A stretch of DNA of 64,000 nt, from positions 248,001 to 312,000 of the forward strand of contig JBAZXA010000002.1 in NCBI GenBank assembly GCA_041660045.1. Direction: 5' to 3'. Positions within the stretch are counted from its first letter, which is position 1. Each line of letters starts with the position of its first letter. Source of the stretch: WM-3-3 sp041660045. GTDB taxonomy: Bacteria; Pseudomonadota; Gammaproteobacteria; Methylococcales; Methylomonadaceae. Shown here in pieces: positions 1 through 10,115 of the stretch. Below the pieces are notes generated by a model. That model searched no databases. It was not told where the DNA came from and worked only from the letters and a program-made list of their open reading frames with translations. Position numbers and translations under genes: made by a program.

Positions 1-10
1 ATTCCGATGT

Positions 11-46
11 AGTTCCCCCCTTTGAAAAAGGGGGGTTAGGGGGGGA
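11..46. repeat. C/G-tract hairpin repeat
   Basis: A run of six C plus TTT (15-23) is followed by GAA and then AAA plus six G (27-35), giving a perfect 9-bp stem with a 3-nt loop. A second G-rich tract (TTAGGGGGGGA) follows directly. Hairpins of this kind with a trailing G-run are a common dispersed intergenic repeat in several bacterial groups. No second copy was noticed in this window, so dispersal is inferred from general knowledge. It could also act as a transcription terminator for whatever lies to the left of the window. Confidence 0.5.
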
Positions 47-202
47 TTAAAAATACAATTGTTGATGATGGCTTAACCAATTTCCTATCAGAAATCCTTA
101 GTTCGGTATTAGATTTCAAAATTTGCTAGTTTTTTTCTCTAAACTACCATTAACAACATCTAAATAATGTGTAAACTCTGATATTAAAAACTAAATTGCC
201 TA

Positions 203-550
203 ATGACTAAAAACACCTATCAAAAACCATCGCCGCAAACCCAAGAAGAAGCTATGAAGCTTGCTAAATCTATCCAGCGGCCAGCGCAAACCAAAGAGCA
301 AACCAAATTGATAGCCCAAGGTATTCAACAAGGGATAGATTTATACAAAAAGCAGCAAAAGGAAAAAGCTAGGGAATTAAACAAACGGCTTAAAAAGACC
401 ACTAAACCCATAAATACGGATATTGCTGCAGATGTTAATGAGCAAGAAACGATAATTATCTATCGCCAACATTGGCTGCCCTGGGTCTTGTTGGCCATGT
501 CGTGGCTTGGGCTGGGCATTTATTATTTCCGCAATGCTATAAATGGCTGA
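203..550 (+). CDS. Hypothetical tail-anchored-type membrane protein
   Basis: A 115-residue protein of unknown function. The first 90 residues are hydrophilic, rich in Lys and Gln, and look helical or coiled-coil. One hydrophobic segment near residues 92-110 (WLPWVLLAMSWLGLGIYYF) is followed by only a few residues, which suggests a C-terminal membrane anchor with the charged part in the cytoplasm. No enzymatic motif is visible. It starts at an ATG in a weak Shine-Dalgarno context and converges with the large membrane protein gene on the other strand. The length and regular amphipathic composition make it a plausible real gene, but no family was recognised. Confidence 0.6.
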   Translation: MTKNTYQKPSPQTQEEAMKLAKSIQRPAQTKEQTKLIAQGIQQGIDLYKKQQKEKARELNKRLKKTTKPINTDIAADVNEQETIIIYRQHWLPWVLLAMSWLGLGIYYFRNAING

Positions 551-618
551 ATTAGCTTAGCTATTATTGCCGGGACTAGCCAATCTGCGGTAACGGCAAT
601 CGGTGTATCTACTAGTAG

Positions 619-3600
619 CTAAAATAGGTTACTTGATAATAAGGAATAATCAATTTGGTCTGCGAGTAGGGCGAGTAGCAACAGCAGGCTGTTTAAAAAA
701 ATGGGGCGTTGGCTAAACGATTTATAAAAGCCTTCATCGTAATTTTCTATCATTAAGACCAGTTTATCTAATTTTGCCGCATTGGCCGGGTTCGCCGAGC
801 TATAGGCCAAGGCGCGTTGTTGTAGGGATTTTACGGCCATTTTACGTGATGAGTCCGCTGCTTTTTTTAGTTGCACGTCCCAATAAATTAAAAAACATAA
901 GCTGGTACAAATTACTATTTTGAAGGAGGCTGCAACATTCCAATTGTCAAAATAACTGGATCTAGAAATTACCATTAACAGGGCGATAACTAATGGGAAA
1001 CCGATGATTCGGTAGATGCGTTTGTTGAGTTCTACGATAAAACGCATGCTGACCCATTCTTGTAAATCACGTTGTTCCATATCAAATATTTCAGCATATT
1101 TAGCTAACGTTGTTGCTGGCCATTGCAGTGGTTTTAGGCTTGGATTACTGTCTTCTTCCGTAGAAAAGCAGCTGTTAGTTAAACGGACACATAAAATAGC
1201 AGCATCAATTACCAAAAATAGTAAAAAACTAAATGCTGGAAACAGTAAACCGCGCAGTAAAAGATCGTCTAATAGCCTAAGGGTTTCATCCCGGGAGGGG
1301 ATATGGTAACTGCCAAAGTACTTATAGATAACCACACTTACTACAGAAAATACCAACGCGTAAAGTATGGGGTACAGCCAACGCTGGTTTGAGTTTTGCC
1401 AATTTAACCAGTGATGGATAATAGTCTGCGGATAATCTTTAGATTGCTCAAGGTGAAAATGCGGGTTTAACCAATTTTGGGTAAAGCGCTGAGGGAATTG
1501 CCATACTTGTACAATATAAAAGCTGGCAATAATAAAGCCGAATAAACGGATGGCTTCGGAAGGCCACATGCTAACACCTTCCCAAAACGCATATTGTTCA
1601 TTAAAGTTTAACCAACCCAGTGGTTGAACAAAGCCCCAAATTATACCGAGGGCTAGACATATAAGCAGTGCGTTAATAATAAAACAATATTGGTTGATAA
1701 TGTCTTTTTTACCCAAGCGGTAGTGTTGATAACCAACACTGGCAATGCTTATCATAATGCCGCAATAAGCAATACCAAATATAAAATAGGCGGCTGTAGG
1801 GTCTGCCCTGGTAAAGGGTAACCACTGTTTCTGTAGCGCTAAGATATACAGCAAGTTGAAACTACAGATGGTGGTTAAAAAAATCGAAAGCATTAAACCG
1901 GTTTTTTCATGTAAAAATTCCCGGCTAGTCCGGGAAAGCGTCAGACCAATCAACAATGCCACTAACGCCAGCATGCTGGCATAGCCAGAACTTTGGCTAG
2001 GCTTAATTTGTGCCTCTATGGCTTGGAAGCTAGTTTCGGTTGTTTTGGGGTGGTGATACCCGCTATTTAGATTAAAAGCCCTAGTCCGCCCGAGTTCAAA
2101 AATCTGTGGCGGGTATTGCCATTGGTCTAATTGGTATTGGCCATCATAAGCTAGGGCTTTAAGTTGCGGGTCAAAAATTAGGTCTTTATCCAGCGATTGC
2201 TGTAAGGCCAATTGTGTAGCTAGAAAAAAGCCAGTTTGTACACTATCCCGTAAAGGTGGGATATCACGTTGAAAATGCGGATTCAACGCCAAACCATAAG
2301 CTGAAGCGACAATTAAATTCCTGGTCCATTGGTTATATTCAGGTTGCAGTAACCTTGCATCCATGCCATTAGTAAAAAAAACCGCATCCGGGAAATGTTC
2401 ATGTAAGGCTTCTAAGATTAATAGCTTATCGTAGAAATCACTGCCTAAGATACCGATGGCTTTTATGCTATGTACAAAAGGCGTATTAATTTGCTTTCGT
2501 ATGCTTTGGTCTAGTTCGGCAACTTGCGCTGCTAGCCTACGGATATAATCAAACTGGCTATCGCCATCGGCATCTTCTAACTTATTAGATTCACCGCCTC
2601 TATCGGCGTTAAAAATATCATTGCTAGCTTTCTTGCGGGCAGTGGTTTTGTCCGCGTTGGCATCGCCATCCAGTCCTCTAAGATAACTAAAGCGAAACAC
2701 ACATTGGCTTTTAGGTTCATAAACCGTATCCCAGTCTTGCCGTTTATGGTCGGGTGCTAAACAATTTTCAGGCGGTAAGCCTTTAAGCAACTCATCGGCA
2801 TACGTGTTAGGCAAATGCCAACCGTATAAGGTATCCCATTCGCCTATGAGGACTATGCGATTTTGCTCATTAGGCACAATGCCGCGCAAACGTAGCTCAT
2901 TTTTAATGGCGATGGCGAAGTCTTGGTCGGTATGGGTTAGCCGCACGTAATCTATGCCATGTTGTTTAAAATAAGCATTTAAATTAGTCTCCAGCTCAAA
3001 GCCTTGGTTAAATTTATGTTGCCTGGCGCTTAATTGCTGGGCAGTGAGTAGATAGTTTTGCCTAGGTACTGAACAAGTTACTTTGAGTAAATCTAAGCTA
3101 ACCTGCTGGCATAGCAAATTACTAGTCTCGGTTTGCCTACCCCAATCTAACTGGGGCATAAATTCGCTAATGGCTTTTATGCTGAGGGCATTGATGAGAT
3201 TGGGATACTCAGCGGCCGTAAAATCCGGGTTTTGAAACGTTAATAATTGGCTAATAGTAAAAGTAGCAGTATCCAAAATTGATTTTGGCCATAACTTAGC
3301 TTCCAACTGGTATAGCAAAGGGTTGTTATTTTTTAAAAAAAGGCTGTCTTGCAAGGTGGCACTGGGTGAGAAATAGTTAAATTGGGCATCGTCACTAAGT
3401 CGTTTCATACCATAAACTTCATTGACGAAATCTTGAAGGTTATCAGAATTATACGGCCCTAAAACGCTAACTTGGGTGTGTGGATAATGCTCCTGGGTAA
3501 TGTTTTTAGTGAGTGCTTTTAGTTTGGCGTGCGGTGCCGTGGCAAACTCATTATTATTGAGCCAAAGCACTAAAACCGGTGGGCGATGGTAATAGACTTC

Positions 3601-4179
3601 ATTATTTTTGGGTGCGTAATTGTAGTCTGAAGGCTTGTAAACCAGCCATTCATAAGTGACGCGATGGTCAAATCCTTGATGCTTAGGTACGGCTATAGGA
3701 TTTGTATTGCTGGTATAAAAATAGCCGATATGGCTAGAGTTTTCCGGTGTGTAACGTATGGCGGCACCAAAACCTGATAACACGGCATAACGCAATTTTC
3801 GGCGGCTTTCACTGTCTTCAAAATAAGGCTCACCAGGCAACATTACCGCGACGATATGCAGTTTTTCCAAGTCGCTGGTACTCATTTTTGCGTTAATTTG
3901 TGCTTGAACAGCGCTTAACCCGGTATTGCCATTAAAATCATTTGCTTTAACCCCTGATTTATTGGCTTCTTCAAATTTATTTAAGGCCTCAAATGGGTCT
4001 TGCCAGGGGCGGGCATCGACCAATGGGTTAGTGGGAACAGCCGTTTCAGGCTTATTGGGACGAAACTGGTGAAAAGACGATTGGCTTACAAATATCGAGC
4101 CCAATAATAAAACCAAGATTAAATGGTTAAAATTGGGAAACCAGCTGCCTAGTTTATTTTTTTCTTTATCTTCAGACAT
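619..4179 (-). CDS. Very large membrane protein with ligand-binding-like exported region
   Basis: A 1186-residue protein of unknown function. A short charged N-terminus is followed by one membrane segment (about residues 18-36). A roughly 700-residue hydrophilic region, presumably periplasmic, comes next. The C-terminal part from about residue 735 has around ten hydrophobic segments with short loops. Parts of the exported region, for example GILGSDFYDKLLILEALHEH and FFTNGMDARLL, read like the alpha/beta repeats of periplasmic type-I ligand-binding folds. A stretch near residues 500-545 is Asp-rich (DGDANAD, DADGDSQFD) and resembles calcium-binding loops. No kinase, cyclase, transferase or peptidase motif was found. 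It is divergent from the YebC-family gene with 239 bp between them. An orphan membrane receptor or channel is possible but unproven. Confidence 0.75.
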   Translation of the reverse strand: MSEDKEKNKLGSWFPNFNHLILVLLLGSIFVSQSSFHQFRPNKPETAVPTNPLVDARPWQDPFEALNKFEEANKSGVKANDFNGNTGLSAVQAQINAKMSTSDLEKLHIVAVMLPGEPYFEDSESRRKLRYAVLSGFGAAIRYTPENSSHIGYFYTSNTNPIAVPKHQGFDHRVTYEWLVYKPSDYNYAPKNNEVYYHRPPVLVLWLNNNEFATAPHAKLKALTKNITQEHYPHTQVSVLGPYNSDNLQDFVNEVYGMKRLSDDAQFNYFSPSATLQDSLFLKNNNPLLYQLEAKLWPKSILDTATFTISQLLTFQNPDFTAAEYPNLINALSIKAISEFMPQLDWGRQTETSNLLCQQVSLDLLKVTCSVPRQNYLLTAQQLSARQHKFNQGFELETNLNAYFKQHGIDYVRLTHTDQDFAIAIKNELRLRGIVPNEQNRIVLIGEWDTLYGWHLPNTYADELLKGLPPENCLAPDHKRQDWDTVYEPKSQCVFRFSYLRGLDGDANADKTTARKKASNDIFNADRGGESNKLEDADGDSQFDYIRRLAAQVAELDQSIRKQINTPFVHSIKAIGILGSDFYDKLLILEALHEHFPDAVFFTNGMDARLLQPEYNQWTRNLIVASAYGLALNPHFQRDIPPLRDSVQTGFFLATQLALQQSLDKDLIFDPQLKALAYDGQYQLDQWQYPPQIFELGRTRAFNLNSGYHHPKTTETSFQAIEAQIKPSQSSGYASMLALVALLIGLTLSRTSREFLHEKTGLMLSIFLTTICSFNLLYILALQKQWLPFTRADPTAAYFIFGIAYCGIMISIASVGYQHYRLGKKDIINQYCFIINALLICLALGIIWGFVQPLGWLNFNEQYAFWEGVSMWPSEAIRLFGFIIASFYIVQVWQFPQRFTQNWLNPHFHLEQSKDYPQTIIHHWLNWQNSNQRWLYPILYALVFSVVSVVIYKYFGSYHIPSRDETLRLLDDLLLRGLLFPAFSFLLFLVIDAAILCVRLTNSCFSTEEDSNPSLKPLQWPATTLAKYAEIFDMEQRDLQEWVSMRFIVELNKRIYRIIGFPLVIALLMVISRSSYFDNWNVAASFKIVICTSLCFLIYWDVQLKKAADSSRKMAVKSLQQRALAYSSANPANAAKLDKLVLMIENYDEGFYKSFSQRPIFLNSLLLLLALLADQIDYSLLSSNLF

Positions 4180-4418
4180 AGCAGTAAACCTGCAAAGTGC
4201 TGTTGAAATAATTTGTTGTTTGGCCTAGTTAAACTTGTAAACAGCAGCCAAAAACAAAGTTGCTTTGGATTATGCTAACTGAATTTAAACTTTAACAATG
4301 TTAATTTTTACCAAGGCCGAGTTTTAAGATTTGTTTGTAATCTGATGGCTAATGGTTCCCTCGCTAGGCGCTTAGCTGTAAAATCGTCCTATTTAATTTC
4401 GTGATGGAGCAATAGCGC

Positions 4419-5135
4419 GTGGGAAGAGCCTATCAAAACCGCAAAGAATCCATGGCCAAAACGGCAGATGCCAAGGCTAAGGTGTATAGTAAATTCGGTC
4501 GTGAACTTTATGTTTGTGCTAAAGCTGGAGGGGTAGACCCGGACGGCAATTTAGCCTTGCGTGGGTTGATTGACCGGGCAAAAAAATCTCAAGTGCCAGC
4601 GCATGTTATCGATAAGGCCCTGGATAAAGCCAAAGGTGCTGGCGGTGAAGATTTTACGCCAGCGCGCTACGAGGGTTTTGGCCCAGGTGGTTGCATGGTG
4701 ATTGTAGATTGCTTAACCGATAACCCGAACCGGACATTTAATGATGTACGCCAGTGTTTTACTAAAACCAAAGGTAAAATTGGCATACAAGGTGCTGTTG
4801 GCCATATGTTTGATCATGTTGCTATCTTGGCGTTTAACCATAGCGATGAAGATGCTGTTTTAGAAGCTTTATTAACTGCAGATGTTGATGTCACCGATGT
4901 TGAAAGTGAAGACGGTAAAATCACGGTGTTTACGCCCCCAGTCGATTACTTTAAGGCCAAGCAAGCCTTAATGGATACTTTTAGCGGGATAGACTTTGAT
5001 GTTGATGAAATACAATTTCTGCCCAAAAGTAATACCGAGATTAGTGGCGATGATATTGCTTTGTTTGAAAAGTTTTTAGATATGCTAAATGATGTTGAAG
5101 ATGTGCAAAATATTTATCATGACGCCGCGTTTTAA
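4419..5135 (+). CDS. YebC/PmpR (TACO1) family regulatory protein
   Basis: A 238-residue member of the YebC family, closest in style to the YeeN-type branch because it begins [20 protein letters not shown]. The family motif [20 protein letters not shown] and the Glu/Asp-rich C-terminal domain are present, and length is normal for the family. Members have been described as transcriptional regulators and, more recently, as translation factors that relieve ribosome stalling at proline runs. The start is a GTG at 4419 preceded by GGAG at 4405-4408 with 10-nt spacing. It converges with maeB. It is a single gene and not next to ruvC, the usual neighbour of the other YebC branch. Confidence 0.93.
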   Translation: MGRAYQNRKESMAKTADAKAKVYSKFGRELYVCAKAGGVDPDGNLALRGLIDRAKKSQVPAHVIDKALDKAKGAGGEDFTPARYEGFGPGGCMVIVDCLTDNPNRTFNDVRQCFTKTKGKIGIQGAVGHMFDHVAILAFNHSDEDAVLEALLTADVDVTDVESEDGKITVFTPPVDYFKAKQALMDTFSGIDFDVDEIQFLPKSNTEISGDDIALFEKFLDMLNDVEDVQNIYHDAAF

Positions 5136-5269
5136 AACCTAGCCTAGAGGTTCTGCGCCCGCTTTTACGCCAAAACATAGGCTTAGGTATAATCCATTGC
5201 CTATGAGTTTGCCGGCGTTGCTGTTCAGCCTGTTTTTGCCCGCTGATTTTTGGCTATGGCAGTTTTAGG

Positions 5270-7588
5270 TTATTTGCAATTGGTTTCATTGGCGTCTAAT
5301 ACGGATAGGGCGGTCATGTTGACTATACGTCTTACGGTCGCGGATTGCGTTAGGATATGTACTGGTTTAGCGCAGCCTAGCAAAACCGGGCCGATGGCAA
5401 TACCGTTACCTGCGGCTACTTTTAACAAGTTATAGGCAATGTTTGCGGCATCAATATTGGGCAAGACCAACAGGTTAGCGCTGGCTTGTAGCGGTGTGTC
5501 AGGCATTAATTGTTTGAGAATTTCATAGTCTAAGGCGGCATCGCCCTGCATTTCACCATCGATTTCCAAATCTGGCGCCAGTTGCTGGATTAGTTTGAGG
5601 GCATCGCGCATTTTTTGCGCAGACTCACTGCCGCAAGTGCCAAAATTGGAATGCGAAAGCAAAGCTACGCGTGGCACTAAGCCAAATCGGCGCATTTGTT
5701 CAGCGGCCAACAACGTGATTTCAGCAATTTGCGTGGCGTTAGGGTTTTCGTTGATATGGGTGTCTACCAAAGCAATTTGCCGCTCCGGTAAAATTAACAC
5801 ATTCATACACGCATAGTTATTGACATGTTTCTGCTTACCAAGGACTTGGTCGACATATTTCAAGTGTAAGCTGGTAGTGCCAAAAGAGCCGCAAATCATG
5901 CCATCGGCGTCGCCTTTGTGGATCATCATGGCGCCAATTAAAGTTTGCCGGCGGCGCATTTCCAATTTCGCATAATGTTCAGTCACACCCTTACGGATAG
6001 TCATTTGCCAATAGGTTTGCCAATAATCCTGATAGCGGCTGTCAACGCCAGGGATAACAATTTGAAAATCAACATGGGGGATCAAGCGCAGGCCAAAGCG
6101 ATTAATACGCTCTAATATTTCCTCAGGTCTGCCGATCAGAATTGGGTTGGCGATTTTTTCGTCAACAATAATTTGCAGGGCGCGCAGTATGTTTTCTTCC
6201 TCACCTTCTGCAAACACGATACGTTTTTTGGTTTCTACGACATTTTTAGTTAGCTGGAATATCGGGCGCATAAACGTGCCGCTGTGATAGGCAAATTGTT
6301 GTAAGTGTTCTATATAAGCTTGCATATCAGCGATAGGCCGGGTTGCTACGCCCGAGTCTTGCGCAGCTTGGGCAATGGCCGGGGCAATTTTGGTCATCAG
6401 GCGCGGGTCAAATGGCATAGGGATAAGATAATTTGATCCAAATGACAAATTATTACTGCCGTAAGTGCGGTTAACGATGTCAGATTGTTCTGCTTGTGCC
6501 AATTCTGCGATCGCTTTTACTGCAGCAATTTTCATGGCTAAATTAACTGTAGTCGCGCCGCAATCAAGGGCGCCCCTAAAAATATAGGGGAAGCATAACG
6601 CGTTATTGACTTGATTGGGGTAATCAGAGCGGCCAGTAGCGATGATGGCATCGTCTCTAACAGCTTTAATGTCTTCCGGTAAAATTTCTGGGTTTGGGTT
6701 GGCTAAAGCAAAAATTAACGGTTTAAAACCCATGCTTCTAACCATGTCCTGCTTTAACACACCACCGGCGGATAAGCCTAAAAATATATCGGCATCGACA
6801 ATCACCTCTGCCAAGCAGCGGTGGTGGGTATCTTGGGCAAATCGGGCTTTATCAGGGTCCATCAGTTCAATGCGGCCTTTATAAACTAGACCAGCCAAAT
6901 CGGTGACAAAAATATTCTGGATAGGGAAACCGAGTTCTACCAACAAGTTTAAGCAGGCTAAGGCGGCGGCACCAGCACCTGAAACCACTAATTTAGCTTG
7001 CTTAAAGTCTTTGCCGACCACTTTAAGGCCGTTAAATAAAGCCGCTGCAACAATAATGGCTGTGCCATGTTGATCATCATGAAAAACGGGTATTTTCATG
7101 CGTTCGCTGAGCTTGCGTTCAATATAAAAGCATTCAGGCGCTTTGATGTCTTCTAAATTAATACCGCCAAAAGTGGGTTCCAATGCGGTAATTATGTCGC
7201 AGAGTTTGTCTGGATCAGGCTCGTTTAGCTCTATGTCAAAGACATCAATGCCGGCAAATTTTTTAAATAAAACCGCTTTGCCTTCCATGACCGGTTTGGC
7301 CGCCAGCGGGCCAATATTACCCAATCCTAAAACCGCGGTGCCATTAGTAACAACGCCAACTAAATTACCTCTGGCGGTATATTTAAAAGCATTAGCGGGG
7401 TCTGCAACAATTTCTTCACAGGTTGCGCCGACGCCAGGCGAATAAGCTAAGGCAAGGTCACGTTGATTAGATAAGTGTTTGGTGGGGGTTACACTAATTT
7501 TGCCGGGGCTGGGAAATTGATGATATTCAAGGGCAGCTTCGCGTAGCGGCAGGTGGTGCAAATTTTTAGGATCTTTCATGGATGTCAT
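5270..7588 (-). CDS. maeB: NADP-dependent malic enzyme (MaeB type)
   Basis: Oxidatively decarboxylates malate to pyruvate, making NADPH. The N-terminal malic-enzyme domain (about residues 20-435) carries AYSPGVG, the NAD(P)-binding stretch [16 protein letters not shown] and FHDDQHGTA. The C-terminal half is the phosphotransacetylase-like domain characteristic of MaeB, a regulatory and oligomerisation module in the family rather than an active Pta. The start at 7588 gives 772 residues, close to E. coli MaeB (759), and has AGGA about 12 nt upstream. The frame stays open to 7861, but those 91 extra residues look unrelated to the family. A 38-bp palindrome lies about 95-130 bp upstream of the start. 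Confidence 0.93.
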   Translation of the reverse strand: MTSMKDPKNLHHLPLREAALEYHQFPSPGKISVTPTKHLSNQRDLALAYSPGVGATCEEIVADPANAFKYTARGNLVGVVTNGTAVLGLGNIGPLAAKPVMEGKAVLFKKFAGIDVFDIELNEPDPDKLCDIITALEPTFGGINLEDIKAPECFYIERKLSERMKIPVFHDDQHGTAIIVAAALFNGLKVVGKDFKQAKLVVSGAGAAALACLNLLVELGFPIQNIFVTDLAGLVYKGRIELMDPDKARFAQDTHHRCLAEVIVDADIFLGLSAGGVLKQDMVRSMGFKPLIFALANPNPEILPEDIKAVRDDAIIATGRSDYPNQVNNALCFPYIFRGALDCGATTVNLAMKIAAVKAIAELAQAEQSDIVNRTYGSNNLSFGSNYLIPMPFDPRLMTKIAPAIAQAAQDSGVATRPIADMQAYIEHLQQFAYHSGTFMRPIFQLTKNVVETKKRIVFAEGEEENILRALQIIVDEKIANPILIGRPEEILERINRFGLRLIPHVDFQIVIPGVDSRYQDYWQTYWQMTIRKGVTEHYAKLEMRRRQTLIGAMMIHKGDADGMICGSFGTTSLHLKYVDQVLGKQKHVNNYACMNVLILPERQIALVDTHINENPNATQIAEITLLAAEQMRRFGLVPRVALLSHSNFGTCGSESAQKMRDALKLIQQLAPDLEIDGEMQGDAALDYEILKQLMPDTPLQASANLLVLPNIDAANIAYNLLKVAAGNGIAIGPVLLGCAKPVHILTQSATVRRIVNMTALSVLDANETNCK

Positions 7589-7915
7589 GCTAATTCGCGT
7601 TCCTATGCAGTACGTAAAAATTAAACTTAAGTCTAACAGATGGTGAAACTCTTTTGGGTATTCTATGTAAATAATCAAAGCATTGTTAATAAAATATGTA
7701 CATATAATGTTAACAATGGAAACAATCTCTAGACAAGAAAGGAAAATTGCAAACGCTGTATTCTTTAGCGCAGTAATAATCCCTTGCTTGTTTAACTCTA
7801 AAACCCGGTAACAGCATTGGCTGGGTGGGCTTATACGCTTGCAATGGTCGTAAGACAGCAAGTGTAAGCCGTCATCAGGCTATACGCTTCTGGGCGGTTG
7901 CCCTGGCTTTGCCAG
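7589..7915. other. Intergenic region upstream of maeB
   Basis: About 327 bp without a convincing gene, between the maeB start and the end of the EamA gene, both on the minus strand. It is AT-rich in its left half and holds the palindrome at 7681-7718. Close to the EamA stop there is a small CTGGC/GCCAG hairpin (7903-7915) that could help terminate that operon. The maeB promoter should lie in the left half. Confidence 0.6.
7681..7718. promoter_or_regulatory. 38-bp palindrome, candidate operator of maeB
   Basis: Nested inverted repeats share one exact centre (7699.5). The outer arms are CATTGTTAA (7681-7689) and TTAACAATG (7710-7718). The inner element ATATGTACATAT (7694-7705) is perfect. Sixteen of nineteen positions pair across the axis. 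It sits upstream of maeB at a distance suitable for regulator binding. No specific regulator could be named from the half-sites. It lacks the GC-rich stem and T-run of an intrinsic terminator. Confidence 0.5.
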
Positions 7916-8803
7916 TTAGCTAACGGGCACCGCTTGTTTTTTTGCGGTACCTAAAAATACGTGCATCAACAAAGCGGTAAGTATTAGTGCAGTTCCAATA
8001 GAAATTTTTAAGTTTAGCGGTTCATTATTGGCTACGTGCCCTAAAAGCAGGGCTAACACAGGTGAGGTTAAAGGTAGTACGGCCACGCGCACAGCGCCAA
8101 TTTGTTTGATGATGTAGTAATACATCACAAAGCCAAAGGCAGTTGCTATCACACCTAAATAAGCAATTGCCGCGACACTGACTTGGGGGAATGTGCTAGG
8201 CCATTGGCCATCCAAAATAAACCAAGTAAGCCAATATAACGGTGCAGAAAGCAATAAGCCACCAGCGACTTGGGTGATAGCCGGTAATCCCGAGCTGATA
8301 CGCTCTAACCAGACAGCCCCGGTTGATTGTAACAGCGCTGCCAGCAAGACGCCGATAATACCTAATATAGGTAATAAACCGATCTGCAAGGCGGAGCCAA
8401 ACATTAGGCTTAAACCGGCTATACCTAGAAAATAAGATAGCACTTTGCTGGCGGTTAAGCTGCGTTGCTTAAGCCATATAGCCGCGAGTAGGCCGGTAAG
8501 CAAGGGCGTTAACCCAAAAACCACCGAAATCCAACCGGATGGAAGATATGGTGCAGACCAATACACCAAAAACATCGCGCCAAAAATCTGTACGCTCACC
8601 GCATAATAAGTGTGTCTGGCCTTTTTATGCCAAGGTAAGCCTTGGCGGCTAATGATTAAGATTAACAAGACGCAAAGCAAACCTAGCGTCATGCGCGCAG
8701 TGACCGCAAAAATATAACCAACGCCCTCGGTACTCCATTTTATCGCCAGTGGTGTGGTCACCCATAGCAAAATGACGCTGATATAAGCTAAGGCGACACG
8801 CAT
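7916..8803 (-). CDS. EamA/DMT-family transporter
   Basis: A 295-residue integral membrane protein with about ten hydrophobic helices arranged as two homologous EamA-type halves, the layout of drug/metabolite transporter superfamily exporters. The second half contains the typical segment SPVLALLLGHVANNEPLNLK. The substrate cannot be deduced. The start ATG at 8803 lies 2 nt beyond the stop codon of the upstream O-methyltransferase gene, so the two are very likely co-transcribed, with the transporter second. Export of a compound related to the methyltransferase product is possible but speculative. Confidence 0.9.
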   Translation of the reverse strand: MRVALAYISVILLWVTTPLAIKWSTEGVGYIFAVTARMTLGLLCVLLILIISRQGLPWHKKARHTYYAVSVQIFGAMFLVYWSAPYLPSGWISVVFGLTPLLTGLLAAIWLKQRSLTASKVLSYFLGIAGLSLMFGSALQIGLLPILGIIGVLLAALLQSTGAVWLERISSGLPAITQVAGGLLLSAPLYWLTWFILDGQWPSTFPQVSVAAIAYLGVIATAFGFVMYYYIIKQIGAVRVAVLPLTSPVLALLLGHVANNEPLNLKISIGTALILTALLMHVFLGTAKKQAVPVS

Positions 8804-8805
8804 GT

Positions 8806-9495
8806 TTAGTCTGTTTTTCTACGTGCAACCAGAACGCCATCACGGGTAGGGTTGATAAAAGCGTCAAATTCAGGGTCGTTAAAAATGAGTTGGTTGTGTT
8901 TCATGATAGCTTCGGTCCATCCCGGTACAATGTCGACATAATTTTCTGTTGCCACTCGGCCGTGCCACAGCACGTTATCGGCTATGTACAAGCCACCTGG
9001 ACGGATACGGTCTTTGGCTAATAGCCATACCCCGGGGTAGTCACCTTTATCGACGTCGTTATAGCAAATATCAAATAGGCCATCGGTGGATTTAAACACT
9101 TCTTGCGCCCAACCGGTATGATATTCAATACTGTCCCATAAGCCGGCCTGGGTAAGATATTGTTCAGCTTTACCATGGTTGATGACATCGCCATCAGTAC
9201 AGATAACTTTACCTGCAGGGCCTACTGCCCGCGCAAACCAATAAGCGGAGTAGCCATAGCCGCTGCCAAATTCAAAAATCCGTTGGGCAGCAATGGCTTT
9301 GGCCATGCTTTCTAAAAATAGCCCTACCAAGCGTTCGACGATGGGGAAGTTATTTTTTTTGGCGTAGCTTTCCATTTCGGTCAACACCGGGTGGTCACTG
9401 GCGCTAGCCAGACTACGGATATAATTTTCAATCGCTGGGTTAACTGGCACTATCACGCTAGGGTTTACGATATTTGGGGATTGTAATTCAGCCAT
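8806..9495 (-). CDS. SAM-dependent O-methyltransferase (Methyltransf_3 family)
   Basis: A 229-residue class I methyltransferase of the caffeoyl-CoA/catechol O-methyltransferase type. The SAM-binding motif I is FEFGSGYGYSAYWFARAVG (about residues 78-96). Further family landmarks are ICTDGD at the end of beta-2, CYNDVDKGDY at the acidic/metal site and ADNVLWHG. The true substrate is unknown; bacterial members methylate diverse small hydroxylated molecules. An AAGGTGA ribosome binding site precedes the ATG at 9495. It is the first gene of a two-gene unit with the EamA transporter. Confidence 0.9.
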   Translation of the reverse strand: MAELQSPNIVNPSVIVPVNPAIENYIRSLASASDHPVLTEMESYAKKNNFPIVERLVGLFLESMAKAIAAQRIFEFGSGYGYSAYWFARAVGPAGKVICTDGDVINHGKAEQYLTQAGLWDSIEYHTGWAQEVFKSTDGLFDICYNDVDKGDYPGVWLLAKDRIRPGGLYIADNVLWHGRVATENYVDIVPGWTEAIMKHNQLIFNDPEFDAFINPTRDGVLVARRKTD

Positions 9496-9708
9496 AAATT
9501 CACCTTAGTTGAGTAATTAAAGCAGTTGTTTTGTCCTAGCTAGGCTAGCATTTTAAGTCACCGGATTTAAATGCCAAGTGGGGACGCGGGTTTTTATGAT
9601 TTTTGTCAGCGTTGCTTATTTATTCTACCAAGCTTGCGTTAGCATTTATAATAAGTTCGCGTAGAATCAATTTAGTATGACACTAAATAAAATAAAATGA
9701 GGAAGACC

Positions 9709-10086
9709 ATGAAAAAGATTTTTTTCTTAGCGTTACTTTGGCCTGCATTCAATGCCTTAGCCGATGATCCCAAAAATGAATGGCACAATACCACGCTTAC
9801 CGAAGACACCATGAAGAAAATTCAGGCGTCTAAATACGAGTACAAAAAATGTGTGGTTGAGGAGATGCAAAAGCCTGCTTATCGTTCATTGGAAAGCCGT
9901 CAGGCTACTGGCGACATTATTAAGCAATGTGAAGATTCATTATCCAAGATGCGTGAAGTGTATTTACAAGAAAAAGTGCCGGAGGTTATAGCGGACCGAC
10001 ATCTCAAACAAATGCGCTTACAAACCACACGTACCGTATTACAAGAAATGATGTTTGCTGAGGCCGCACGTAAGGGCGGACAATAA
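9709..10086 (+). CDS. Secreted hypothetical protein heading the Hsp70 operon
   Basis: A 125-residue protein with a clear signal peptide (KKIFFLALLWPAFNALA, cleavage likely before DDPKNE), so probably periplasmic. The mature part is helical and charged with two cysteines (CVVEEM and KQCEDS), which could form a disulfide. No family was recognised. An upstream in-frame ATG at 9697 exists. The ATG at 9709 was preferred because GAGGAA (9699-9704) gives correct spacing for it and because it places the lysines directly before the hydrophobic core. The DUF2760 gene follows after 29 nt on the same strand. Confidence 0.75.
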   Translation: MKKIFFLALLWPAFNALADDPKNEWHNTTLTEDTMKKIQASKYEYKKCVVEEMQKPAYRSLESRQATGDIIKQCEDSLSKMREVYLQEKVPEVIADRHLKQMRLQTTRTVLQEMMFAEAARKGGQ

Positions 10087-10115
10087 TGTCTGAAACTATA
10101 AAGAGCCTGGATTGA

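Noticed and set aside
7589..7861. 91-codon N-terminal extension of MaeB
   Set aside because: The extra residues are hydrophobic and unlike the family, and the ATG at 7588 has a usable ribosome site and gives normal length. The stretch also contains the palindrome.
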